Assembly: GCF_003932755.1 (NCBI RefSeq)
Contig: NZ_CP024202.1
Span: 4,650,001-4,714,000 of the forward strand
From: Methylomicrobium sp. wino1
Lineage (GTDB): Bacteria > Pseudomonadota > Gammaproteobacteria > Methylococcales > Methylomonadaceae
DNA length: 64,000 bases
Direction of reading: 5' to 3'
Shown here: positions 37,730 through 45,806 of the stretch, in pieces
How the letters are laid out: each line of letters starts with the position of its first letter
Position numbering within the stretch: the first letter of the stretch is position 1
Made by a program: the position numbers and the translations under genes
Notes under the pieces: model-generated
The model's input: the letters and a program-made list of their open reading frames with translations, nothing else
What the model was told of the DNA's origin: nothing
Databases searched by the model: none

Positions 37730-39121
37730 ATGTCTTTCAGCATAGCCGAGCTATTAGCGCAACACAGTGAAGATAAATTTGAGTTGCATGAAAAACATTT
37801 GAACAATCAAATGGTTCGCGTTTTAAAAACAATCGGATACGACCGCAATTACAAACGCGCGGTCGGCCAATATCTCTACGACGAACAAGGCAATGAATAT
37901 CTCGACCTGTTGAGCGGCTTCGGCGTATTCGCGATCGGCCGCAACCACCCGACCGTGATCAGTGCCCTGCAAGAAACCCTGACGCTCGAATTGCCGAACC
38001 TAGTGCAACTCGACGTCTCGATATTGAGCGGTTTACTGGCCAAGGAAATCCTGACCACGACACCGGACAACCTCGAAAAAATGTTTTTTTGCAACTCGGG
38101 CACCGAAGCGGTCGAAGCGGCGATCAAATTTGCGCGCTACACCACCAAACGCGCGAAAATCGTTTATTGCGAGCACGGCTATCACGGTTTGACAATGGGC
38201 GCGCTGTCCCTGAACGGCGAAAAGATCTTCCGAGAAGGCTTCGGACCTCTTCTGCCCGATTGCAACGCGATACCGTTCAACGACTTGGCGGCACTCGAAC
38301 AAGCCCTAAGCAACAAAGATGTCGCGGCCTTTATCGTCGAACCGATACAAGGTAAAGGCGTCAACCTGCCCGATGACGACTACCTAGTCGAAGTCGAACG
38401 CCTCTGTAAAAAATACGGCACGCTATTCGTCGCCGACGAAATCCAAACCGGCATCGGCCGCACCGGTAAATTCTGGGCGATCGATCATTACGGCGCCAAA
38501 CCCGATATGATCCTGATGTCCAAAGCCTTATCAGGCGGTTTCGTCCCGGTCGGCGCGGTCGCGATGACGCAGCACATCATGGACACGGTTTTCAATCGCA
38601 TGGACCGGGCCGTCGTGCACGGCTCGACTTTTTCCAAAAACAACATGGCGATGGCCGCCGGACTGGCCGGTCTCGAAGTCATCAAATCGGAAAACTTGAT
38701 TGAACAAAGCGCGACAGTCGGCAATGACATCATATCCAGCCTGAATGCGCTGTCGACAAAATACGAATTCTTGAAAGAAGCGCGCGGCAAAGGCTCGATG
38801 ATCGCAATCGAATTCCACGCCCCGAAAAGCCTGACATTGAAAGCGGCCTGGGCCATGCTCGAAGCTGCCAACAAAGGGCTGTTCTGTCAAATGATCACGA
38901 TACCGCTATTCAAGGATCACCGGATTCTGACACAAGTCGCCGGGCACGGCATGAACGTCGTCAAGCTGCTGCCGCCGCTGACCTTAACGCAAAAAGATCG
39001 CGATCACATCGTCAACGCCTTCGAACAAACCATCGCCGCAACCCATCAAGTTCCGGGCACAATCTGGGATTTGGGTAAAAACTTGGCAAGTCATGCGCTG
39101 AAGGGTAAGGCGGGGAAATGA
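37730..39121 (+). CDS. hpnO: Hopanoid-associated class III aminotransferase HpnO
   Basis: The gene encodes 463 residues with a GAGG site before the ATG. It has the PLP-enzyme pattern FFCNSGTEAVEAAIKFAR, the metal/PLP segment FVADEIQTGIGRTGKFWA and the active lysine in LMSKALSGGFVPVGAV (about residue 265). HpnO proteins convert ribosylhopane into aminobacteriohopanetriol, the C35 aminohopanoid that methanotrophs modify further. It closes the operon, so the predicted end product of this locus is an amino- rather than a sugar-bearing hopanoid. Related ornithine or acetylornithine transaminases are the alternative, but context argues for HpnO. Confidence 0.92.
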   Translation: MSFSIAELLAQHSEDKFELHEKHLNNQMVRVLKTIGYDRNYKRAVGQYLYDEQGNEYLDLLSGFGVFAIGRNHPTVISALQETLTLELPNLVQLDVSILSGLLAKEILTTTPDNLEKMFFCNSGTEAVEAAIKFARYTTKRAKIVYCEHGYHGLTMGALSLNGEKIFREGFGPLLPDCNAIPFNDLAALEQALSNKDVAAFIVEPIQGKGVNLPDDDYLVEVERLCKKYGTLFVADEIQTGIGRTGKFWAIDHYGAKPDMILMSKALSGGFVPVGAVAMTQHIMDTVFNRMDRAVVHGSTFSKNNMAMAAGLAGLEVIKSENLIEQSATVGNDIISSLNALSTKYEFLKEARGKGSMIAIEFHAPKSLTLKAAWAMLEAANKGLFCQMITIPLFKDHRILTQVAGHGMNVVKLLPPLTLTQKDRDHIVNAFEQTIAATHQVPGTIWDLGKNLASHALKGKAGK

Positions 39122-39260
39122 TATGCAGTATGTTTCCGGAGCCTATGTAAGGCTAAAGATATCGCCAAAGATGGCTTTCCCCTTAGATAAAATGGCTATT
39201 TCTAGTGCTTGCAAGTTATCACAACCAGGTTCAATTCAATTTGCTTGGTTGGTTTTTTTG

Positions 39261-39310
39261 GGAAGCTAGAGCTTCCGATTCTGCTTTCCCAGGCCAGAGC
39301 TTGGGAAAGC
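39261..39310. repeat. Two adjacent small palindromes after hpnO
   Basis: GGAAGCT-AG-AGCTTCC (39261-39276) and GCTTTCCCA-N10-TGGGAAAGC (39283-39310) are perfect inverted repeats, the second related to the hairpin at 29190. They lie between the convergent ends of hpnO and the DUF192 gene and may also act in termination. Confidence 0.6.
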
Positions 39311-39384
39311 GCTGAAAAAATGTACGCGATGCGCACACTACGAAACTTTCCTCTTTCCCCCTGCTAACCGCTTACTGCTCACCA

Positions 39385-39858
39385 CTAACCGCTACCTTCC
39401 CCCAACTCAATCAAAACCCGGTCGCCCTGCACTATTTTCAGCCGTGCGACGGTTCCCGCATTCACCTCCAGCATGTACAAGGCTTTGATACGCGAATCGT
39501 AGACCCCGCAAACCGGCGTTATACAGGGCTGAACATTCTGCAAAATCGATACGATTTTACCTTGCGGCGATATGAACAAAATATCCAACGCAATTTTAGT
39601 ATTTTTCATCCAAACCCCGAGCACATCTTCTTTAGGATGAATAAACAGCATGCCGGTATTGTCGGCAAGCGCTTTGCGAAACATCAAGCCTCTGGACCGG
39701 GCGGTTTCGGTCATCGCCACTTCGAGGTCGATCGCTTGTCGCGACTTTTCGAAAACCAAGCGACCACGGCCCAATCGTTCGGCCGGATAAAGTTCTTGAG
39801 CTTCGGCACTGATCAGCCAAAATAAACAAACCGCCAAACCAAGAAATATTTTTTTCAT
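39385..39858 (-). CDS. DUF192 family secreted protein
   Basis: The ATG at 39858 overlaps the stop of the phosphopantetheinyl transferase gene (ATGA) and begins a signal peptide (MKKIFLGLAVCLFWLISAEA), giving 157 residues; the longer frame to 39912 hides this signal. The DUF192 core is clear: TETARSRGLMFRKAL, GMLFIHPKEDVLGVWMKNT and LDILFISPQGKIV. It is probably periplasmic and of unknown function. Two cysteines (CITPVC) lie close together. It is the last gene of ggt-PPTase-DUF192. Confidence 0.9.
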   Translation of the reverse strand: MKKIFLGLAVCLFWLISAEAQELYPAERLGRGRLVFEKSRQAIDLEVAMTETARSRGLMFRKALADNTGMLFIHPKEDVLGVWMKNTKIALDILFISPQGKIVSILQNVQPCITPVCGVYDSRIKALYMLEVNAGTVARLKIVQGDRVLIELGEGSG

Positions 39859-40553
39859 ACGATTTCTCGCCATTGAATTTTCTCGATAGCGCGATCGATC
39901 ACGACCGCGCAAAAAATGTCACGTTTCCAATCGTTGCAGGCAATCCGCCAGTCCAATGCCGGTGCGAATTCTTCGGGGACGCGCAACATCCGGCCAGGGT
40001 CGCTCGGGTCGACCACGCAACGGTTCAAACCCAAGGCGATGCCTCGGCCGGTCGCTTTCACGAAGGCTTCCTTGCGCGTCCAAAAACGGTAAAACGCGGA
40101 AATCCGCTCCTCCTCCGGCAAAGCTTCCCAGTATGATATTTCTTCAACCGCGAAACATTTCTTAACGATACCGGCCAGACTCGACCGGCTTCTTGACGCC
40201 TCGAGATCGATACCCAAGCGGCACTCTCGGGCTACGGCCAACGCGAAATAATTATCCGAATGCGACAGGTTGAATGTCCAGTCCGGATAATCGGGTAAAT
40301 AGGGCTTGCCGTTCGCCCCGGTCGCAAAAACGAGGGCTTCGGGTTTACATTTCAAGAATTCGGACAACGCCAGACGTTTTTTGGCATGAATCTCGACATA
40401 GCGGTTTTGCATTTCGGCCGTGCACCGCTGCATCGCAGTCGACCGTTCGCTGTCGCTCAGCATGTCATAATAGTTTCGATTCAATACATTTATACTGTAC
40501 AGCTTGCCGTATTCTATTTCGACGCAACCGGGCTTAAGTATCGATTCAATCAT
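39855..40553 (-). CDS. 4'-Phosphopantetheinyl transferase, Sfp type
   Basis: The gene encodes 232 residues. The family signatures are present: FNLSHSDNYFALAV, GIDLEASRSR (GxDxE) and FWTRKEAFVKATGRGI (WxxKEA). The enzyme attaches phosphopantetheine from coenzyme A to carrier proteins of fatty acid, polyketide or peptide synthases. No carrier protein or synthase gene is in the window, so its client is unknown. Its start overlaps the ggt stop by 8 bp and its stop overlaps the DUF192 gene by 4 bp, showing coupled translation. Confidence 0.93.
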   Translation of the reverse strand: MIESILKPGCVEIEYGKLYSINVLNRNYYDMLSDSERSTAMQRCTAEMQNRYVEIHAKKRLALSEFLKCKPEALVFATGANGKPYLPDYPDWTFNLSHSDNYFALAVARECRLGIDLEASRSRSSLAGIVKKCFAVEEISYWEALPEEERISAFYRFWTRKEAFVKATGRGIALGLNRCVVDPSDPGRMLRVPEEFAPALDWRIACNDWKRDIFCAVVIDRAIEKIQWREIV

Positions 40554-42231
40554 TACGAATCACCGCCAACCCCTCGCCGCGCCGATCGCTCGCGGCACTG
40601 AAGCGGCCTTCTCGCTTATCCCATTGCAGCGCTTGCATATCGCCGTATCGGTAGGATATTTCGCGAAACCGATGGCCTAATTTCTCAAGACCTTGCAATT
40701 CTTCAGAGGACAAGCCGCCGGGTTCGTATTGCACGACATCGGGAATATATTGATGATGATAACGCGGCACGCTCACCCAAGAATCCGGGCCGTTGCCGTC
40801 GGCAAAGTCCAATATCCCCAACAAGACCATCGAAATAATGCGGCTGCCGCCCGGCGTTCCCAATACCGCGATGCGCTCGCCGTCTTCGAGAAAAGTCGGC
40901 GACATGCTCGACAACATACGCTTACCGGGCGCTATTGCATTCGGCAATCCGCCGATCAAGCCGTATACGTTCACCGCGCCCGGCCGGCTATCGAAGTCGT
41001 CCATTTCGTCGTTCAAAATCACACCGGTACCTTCAGCCACGAACCCGGAGCCGAACGGATAGTTAACGCTCAAGGTAGCGGCAACCCGGTTGCCTTCGCC
41101 GTCCATCACTGAAAAATGCGTCGTGTTGTCGCCGCCGGCTTGTTCCGGAATATCTCCCGAGAGCATCACGCTCGGCAACAGTCTATCCTTGCGAATCGTA
41201 CTTCTAAGACCGGCCGCATAATCGGGATTAATCAAACGCGAAACCAAAACATCGATAAAATCGGGATCGCCCAAGTACAAAGCCCGGTCATGATAGACCC
41301 GGCGCAAAGCTTCGATCACCAGATGTTTGCGTGTGACTGCATCGATTGCGGTCAAATCGTATTCGGTCAAGATATTCAAGGCTTGCACCAAGCCGATGCC
41401 GCCGGCCGACGGCAGTGCCGCGCCGGTTATTCGAATGCCGCGATAAGTCCCTTTGACCGGCTCTCTTTCGACTACCCGATAATTGTCGAAGTCTTCTTGA
41501 CTCCAAATACCGCCGGCTGCTTTGACCGATTTCAACAGTTTATTCGCCGTTTCGCCGGCGTAAAATCCGGCTGTTCCAAATTCGGCGAGCCGCTGTAAAG
41601 TCTTCGCTAAATCGGGCTGACGCAAAGTCCAACCGGGACCGGGTACTTGGCCGTTATCGAGAAATATCGCGGCCGCCGCCGAGGATGCCTGGATTTGCGG
41701 TAAGCGAAATGACAATAATCGGCGATAGCGTTCGCCGATGACAAAACCGTCGCGCGCATAACGAATCGCCGGTTGCAGCGAAGCGGACAAGGGTAATTTG
41801 CCGTAATGCTCGGCCAAGTGAACCAAGGCCGCAGGGACGCCTGGAATTCCGGCCGACAGGGGCCCGTCGATCGACAGTTTCGGTATGACCTTGCCTTCGG
41901 CATCGAGATACATGTCTTGGTGTGCGGCCAATGGAGCTGTTTCCCGTCCGTCCAGCATCGTTTCGAAACCGTCGGAAGCGCGGTGCAACAACCAAAAACC
42001 GCCGCCGCCCAACCCGGAGCCGGCCGGTTCGACTACTGCCAATACCGCGCTGATCGCAACCGCGGCATCGAAGGCATTGCCACCTTGATCGATCATTTCC
42101 AGCGCGGCGTGGCTCGCCAACGGATGTGCGCTGGCGACTGCGACTTTGTTCTCAGTCGTATGGCCGGTAATGGCCGACAGTGTCAGGAATACGGCCAGAA
42201 CGGCAACGGCTGGTGTTTTTGTTGATTTCAA
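40546..42231 (-). CDS. ggt: Gamma-glutamyltransferase (periplasmic)
   Basis: This is a 561-residue precursor with a signal peptide (about residues 1-25). The self-processing threonine is expected in NTTHFSVMDGEGN (about residue 372), dividing large and small subunits. Further signatures are GSGLGGGGFWLLH, FGSGFVAEGTGVILNDEMDD and GTPGGSRIISMVLLGILD. The enzyme moves or hydrolyses the gamma-glutamyl group of glutathione and related peptides. It is the first gene of ggt-PPTase-DUF192. The link to a phosphopantetheinyl transferase is unusual. Confidence 0.95.
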   Translation of the reverse strand: MKSTKTPAVAVLAVFLTLSAITGHTTENKVAVASAHPLASHAALEMIDQGGNAFDAAVAISAVLAVVEPAGSGLGGGGFWLLHRASDGFETMLDGRETAPLAAHQDMYLDAEGKVIPKLSIDGPLSAGIPGVPAALVHLAEHYGKLPLSASLQPAIRYARDGFVIGERYRRLLSFRLPQIQASSAAAAIFLDNGQVPGPGWTLRQPDLAKTLQRLAEFGTAGFYAGETANKLLKSVKAAGGIWSQEDFDNYRVVEREPVKGTYRGIRITGAALPSAGGIGLVQALNILTEYDLTAIDAVTRKHLVIEALRRVYHDRALYLGDPDFIDVLVSRLINPDYAAGLRSTIRKDRLLPSVMLSGDIPEQAGGDNTTHFSVMDGEGNRVAATLSVNYPFGSGFVAEGTGVILNDEMDDFDSRPGAVNVYGLIGGLPNAIAPGKRMLSSMSPTFLEDGERIAVLGTPGGSRIISMVLLGILDFADGNGPDSWVSVPRYHHQYIPDVVQYEPGGLSSEELQGLEKLGHRFREISYRYGDMQALQWDKREGRFSAASDRRGEGLAVIRND

Positions 42232-42481
42232 ACTCGTCTCCTTGGGTTTTCATAGGTCTCGCGCAGAAGCGCGGAGGCGCAGGGTTTTTCGTGACGCCGG
42301 AGCGTCACTAAAGGCTTGTATTTTAGCCTATGCGACTTCGATATCGCTTATTGTTAATCAACGGTTGCGGAAACTAAAACACCGCGCCTCTGCGCGAGAA
42401 ATTATCAAGCTTTTGCAAACGTCGATCGATTGCATTAAGATTTTGCTCCTTACAGCAGACTGGCTACTCACTTAACGCGGG

Positions 42482-42625
42482 ACAGCTTACGGTTAATCCG
42501 TTCGTGGTAAGCTTACGGTTAATCCGTTCGTGGTGAGCCTGTCGAACCATGGGCGGATTAACCGTCCACCCTTCGACAGGGCTCTCCTGAGCGCAGCCGA
42601 AGGGCTCAGGGCGAACGGTTAATCC
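42482..42625. repeat. Tandem and inverted intergenic repeat (TTCGTGGTGAGCCTGTCGAA type)
   Basis: A 26-bp unit, AGCTTACGGTTAATCCGTTC plus GTGGTR, is repeated twice in tandem. It continues into a long imperfect palindrome with GGTTAATCCGTTCGTGGTGA on one side and CAGGGCGAACGGTTAATCC on the other. A relative lies at 61232-61305. The 42232-42724 gap otherwise shows no gene. Confidence 0.65.
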
Positions 42626-42724
42626 TTAGTGCTTTTGTCCCACCTTAAGTGGGAAGCCCGCAGACTAAACCACCTCAGCTTTAACCCTACTGCATCGTAC
42701 GAATTGAAACAAAAACACTCAAGC

Positions 42725-43600
42725 ATGACGCAACACAAAAGAACCTTAGGCTTCATCGGCATCGGCTTGATGGGCAAACCAATGACTTTACGCTTGCTCG
42801 ATGCAGGCTTTCGCGTCAATGTCTGGAACCGTTCCCGAGACAAGCTGGTACCGGTCGTCGAAGCGGGCGCGCTTGCCTGCGATTCGATCGAGCAATTGGT
42901 CCAGGCTTCCGATGTTGTTTTGTTATGTCTGTCCGATTCGCAGGCCGTGGTTTCGGTCGTCGAAAACTCTATTCTTGACTCAGGCTCAGCCGGAAAACTG
43001 CTAATCGATCTCTCAAGCATCGACCCGAAAACCACGCGTCGACTTACCGGACTATTACAGCAACGCTGCAGCATGACTTGGGTCGATGCGCCCGTTTCCG
43101 GCGGAGTGCAAGGCGCGGAACAAGGCAGCTTGGCGATCATGGCCGGAGGCACCGATAACGATATCGAAACCGCGCGCGAAGTTTTGGCTCCGCTCTACCG
43201 CCAACTGACGCACTTAGGGGAAGTCGGCTGCGGGCAAATTGCAAAAATCTGCAATCAAATGATCGTCAGTTGCAATGTGCTGGTGATCGCCGAAATGATG
43301 GCTTTGGCGAAACAGGCCGGCGTCGATGCCGCTAAAATCCCCGAAGCTTTGGCGGGCGGCTTCGCCGATTCGAAACCTTTACAAATCGTCGGACCGGAAA
43401 TGGCGGACGGAGTTTTCGAACCGATTAAATGGCGCGTCAAAACTTTGCTAAAAGATTTGAATATGGCGGTCGATTTGGCATCCGATCAAGGTAATGCCAT
43501 CCCGATGTCGGGCCTTGCCGCACAACTGATACAATTACACGGCAGTCAAGGTTTTCTCGAACAGGACCCGGCTACATTGATCAAGCTATTCGAACGGTGA
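42725..43600 (+). CDS. Beta-hydroxyacid dehydrogenase, probable tartronate semialdehyde reductase
   Basis: The start MTQHKRTLGFIGIG at 42725 gives 291 residues, the normal size; the frame extends upstream to 42629 through repeat DNA. It has the nucleotide motif GFIGIGLMGKPM, the substrate motif DAPVSGGVQGAEQGSLAIM and the catalytic lysine in GCGQIAKICNQM (about residue 170). The family includes 3-hydroxyisobutyrate dehydrogenases and GarR/GlxR, which reduce tartronate semialdehyde to glycerate. A hydroxypyruvate isomerase-like gene 636 bp downstream supports the latter. Glyoxylate carboligase is not in the window, so the pathway is incomplete here. Confidence 0.85.
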   Translation: MTQHKRTLGFIGIGLMGKPMTLRLLDAGFRVNVWNRSRDKLVPVVEAGALACDSIEQLVQASDVVLLCLSDSQAVVSVVENSILDSGSAGKLLIDLSSIDPKTTRRLTGLLQQRCSMTWVDAPVSGGVQGAEQGSLAIMAGGTDNDIETAREVLAPLYRQLTHLGEVGCGQIAKICNQMIVSCNVLVIAEMMALAKQAGVDAAKIPEALAGGFADSKPLQIVGPEMADGVFEPIKWRVKTLLKDLNMAVDLASDQGNAIPMSGLAAQLIQLHGSQGFLEQDPATLIKLFER

Positions 43601-43611
43601 TGAAAAAACCT

Positions 43612-43700
43612 TTTTCTTCGTTCCCTCCGCTCCAGCGTGGGAATGCATACTGGTCTTGATTCGGCAGCCAAGGAATGGGTTCCCACGAAAGACCATTAGA
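43612..43700. repeat. Family D repeat (GTTCCCACG / GGAGCGGTGGGA), reversed degenerate copy
   Basis: TCGTTCCCTCCGCTCCAGCG and GGGTTCCCACGAAAGACC mark a reversed copy of the unit that occurs three times in tandem at 51975-52262 and once at 59359-59449. Confidence 0.6.
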
Positions 43701-43800
43701 ACCAGAAAGAGCCATAGCGATCAAGCCTTAGATTGCCGTGTCGTCCGGTAAGGCTATTTGTATTTTAGCGTTAACGACTTCGATAATCGCGACGTAGGCG

Positions 43801-43874
43801 TCGCTCCCACTGCGCTAGCAAACCCGTTGTGGGAGCGATCCCCTGATCGTCCCTCACTTAACGCTAGGTGAGGG
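43801..43874. repeat. Two hairpins (TCGCTCCCAC and CCTCACTTAACGCTAGGTGAGG)
   Basis: TCGCTCCCAC (43801-43810) pairs with GTGGGAGCGA. CCCTCACTTA-ACG-CTAGGTGAGGG (43851-43874) repeats the loop stem found inside the elements at 10340 and 44124. The 43601-44236 gap has no gene. Confidence 0.55.
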
Positions 43875-44069
43875 AAAGCCGCAAATGTTAATCAACAATC
43901 AGCGATATCGAAGTCACATTGGCCAAGTTAAGAAGCCTTTTAGAATTTGTATCGCATACCATTTTCAAAGCGTTGTGCTAGCCGGAAGCTTATGAAACGG
44001 TGCGCAGTGCTCACACTAGGATTTACATTTAACCGAAAATGCCCGCGGTTAAAAAAGCCATACCCATAT

Positions 44070-44192
44070 TATACCTTTCGCACTTCAAATTTCGGCAATG
44101 CCGGAGGAGGCGCCGGGGTGTTCGATCCCTCACCTAACGCTAGGTGAGGGATCGAACACCCCGGCGCCGAATTTTGATATACGATGAGTATA
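44070..44192. repeat. MITE-like element family A with a 60-bp perfect palindrome (123 bp)
   Basis: The outer ends are TATACCTTTCGCACTTCAAA and ATATACGATGAGTATA, as in the other family A copies. The core 44109-44168 is a perfect snap-back: 28-base arms (beginning GGCGCCGGGGTGTTCGATCC) around an ACGC loop. It lies about 45 bp before the hydroxypyruvate isomerase-like gene. Confidence 0.8.
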
Positions 44193-44236
44193 ATTGCGTT
44201 ATCCGCAACCTATTTATCAATAGATAAACATCCCCG

Positions 44237-45025
44237 ATGATCAATTTCAGCGCCAACCTCAGCATGCTGTTTACCGAATTGCCGCTATTGGATCGTTTCG
44301 AAGCGGCCAAAAACGCCGGTTTTAGCGCGGTCGAGATTCAGTTTCCTTACAGCGAAAGCATCGATGCGCTTCGCGCCAAACTGGACGAAACCGGATTGCA
44401 ATTGGTGTTGTTTAATGTCGATGTGGACGATTTGTTGCAAGGCGGCGAAGGCTTGGCCGCAGTTCCCGAGAAATGCGAGCGCTTTAAAACCGCCTTGGCC
44501 CAAACCGTCGACTATATCGAGGTTTTGCAACCTAAAGCAGTCAACGTGCTTCCCGGACGCTGTATGAATCCGAGCCGCTTCGAAGACTATCTGCAAACAA
44601 TCGGCAACAATCTGCGCTTGGCGGCCGATACTTTCGCACCCTTCGACGTCAACACGGTTTTCGAAGCCATCAATACAATCGACATGCCGGGTTTTATTAT
44701 CCATAGCGGCGCACAAATGCTCGACTGGCTCGAACGACTCAATCACCCCAATATATTATTGCAAGTCGATATTTATCACTTATCGATGATGAACGAAGAC
44801 CCTGAGGCCTTTATTCGCCGGCACCCCGAAACAATCGGTCACATCCAATTTGCAGATAACCCGGGACGCGGTCAGCCTGGAACGGGAAACATCGATTTCA
44901 AGCGTTTGTTCAATACGATACGGAATTCAGGTTATTCCGGTTGGACCGGTGCCGAGTACAGACCCGTCGGACCGACTCTCGACAGCCTGGACTGGCTCGA
45001 ACAATTTCAGACAAAAAAACTCTGA
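44237..45025 (+). CDS. hyi: Hydroxypyruvate isomerase family protein
   Basis: The gene encodes 262 residues of the xylose isomerase-like TIM barrel. The start MINFSANLSMLFTELPLLDR and AGFSAVEIQFPY are typical of Hyi. The two metal-binding or catalytic glutamates are expected in TVFEAINTIDMPGF (about residue 143) and WTGAEYRP (about 240). The enzyme interconverts hydroxypyruvate and tartronate semialdehyde, which links with the reductase upstream. In a methanotroph this could join hydroxypyruvate of serine-cycle enzymes to glycerate. No strong ribosome site is seen; the MITE-like element is just upstream. Confidence 0.88.
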   Translation: MINFSANLSMLFTELPLLDRFEAAKNAGFSAVEIQFPYSESIDALRAKLDETGLQLVLFNVDVDDLLQGGEGLAAVPEKCERFKTALAQTVDYIEVLQPKAVNVLPGRCMNPSRFEDYLQTIGNNLRLAADTFAPFDVNTVFEAINTIDMPGFIIHSGAQMLDWLERLNHPNILLQVDIYHLSMMNEDPEAFIRRHPETIGHIQFADNPGRGQPGTGNIDFKRLFNTIRNSGYSGWTGAEYRPVGPTLDSLDWLEQFQTKKL

Positions 45026-45150
45026 AAAATTTAGTGCGCGGAGGTTCCGTTATTGAGTATATTTAACACTTGAGCGAGGGGCAGTAAGATTATCCGGGCT
45101 ACCTTTTACTCTACGCGTTTCGACAATTAGAAAAAATATAAGGAAACATT

Positions 45151-45567
45151 ATGAAACTCATCAAACCTTTGATCGCTTGTTGTTTATTATTGCAATTCAG
45201 TTCAGTCTATGCTCAAGGCAATTCCAGTATGCATGACGGACATGGCGCCGGCGGTGGCGGCGGTTCCGCTTGTCAGAAATTAAGAATCAACAAAAACAAA
45301 CTGGTACCGGCACATTTGGCCGAAGTCGCGCCCGAATCGGACATTACATTCAATGCCTTCGGATTCGACAAACCGGAAAATCTTGAGGTCACCGTCAAAA
45401 AGATTCCGATTGCGATTACCACCGAATTCAAGGACCCTTTTTATGTCGTGCGAGGCAAACTGCCCCCCGAATTAAAAGGTACTCATGCGAGAATCAACGT
45501 CAAGCTCAGGTCGCCGATCATTAAATGCATCAGCGAAGACGGTTGGCTAGTAAAAATTTCGGAATAA
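45151..45567 (+). CDS. Small secreted protein of unknown function, His/Gly-rich N-terminus
   Basis: The 138-residue precursor has a clear signal peptide (MKLIKPLIACCLLLQFSSVYA). The mature start is QGNSSMHDGHGAGGGGGSAC, with His, Met and a glycine run. The rest has alternating beta-like stretches (LEVTVKKIPIAITTEF, FYVVRGKLPPEL) and a second cysteine near the end (IIKCISEDGW), so the two cysteines could form a disulphide. I do not recognise the family. AAGGAA forms a good ribosome site. It stands alone between hyi and a repeat. Confidence 0.75.
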   Translation: MKLIKPLIACCLLLQFSSVYAQGNSSMHDGHGAGGGGGSACQKLRINKNKLVPAHLAEVAPESDITFNAFGFDKPENLEVTVKKIPIAITTEFKDPFYVVRGKLPPELKGTHARINVKLRSPIIKCISEDGWLVKISE

Positions 45568-45691
45568 TCCATCCTGAACATACTCCCTTTTGATTGAAAA
45601 ACCGTCTAAGAATAAAAGGCATGGGATGTGTCTATCGAGGACCGCCGTGAACCCATCCATGGGGGCTTGACGGCAGCTAAGCGCCAAGAAT

Positions 45692-45765
45692 GGTGTGAAT
45701 GCAGATTTTGCAGGAGCAAAAATATGCCCCTGCTGCCGACATCCTCGCTAGCCACACCCCATACC
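45692..45765. repeat. Dispersed intergenic repeat, family C, reversed copy
   Basis: On the minus strand it reads GGTGTGGCTAGCGAGGATGT then CGGCAGCAGGGGCATATTTT and GCTCCTGCAAAATCTGCATT, matching 6247-6320. It occupies the 3' gap after the small secreted protein. Confidence 0.65.
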
Positions 45766-45806
45766 TTCATAAAGTTAGCTAATTTTTGAGTATAAAGGGA
45801 GTAGCC

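Noticed and set aside
42146-42475. Plus-strand ORF upstream of ggt
   Set aside because: It begins inside the ggt signal peptide region on the opposite strand and continues through repeat DNA, with no domain.
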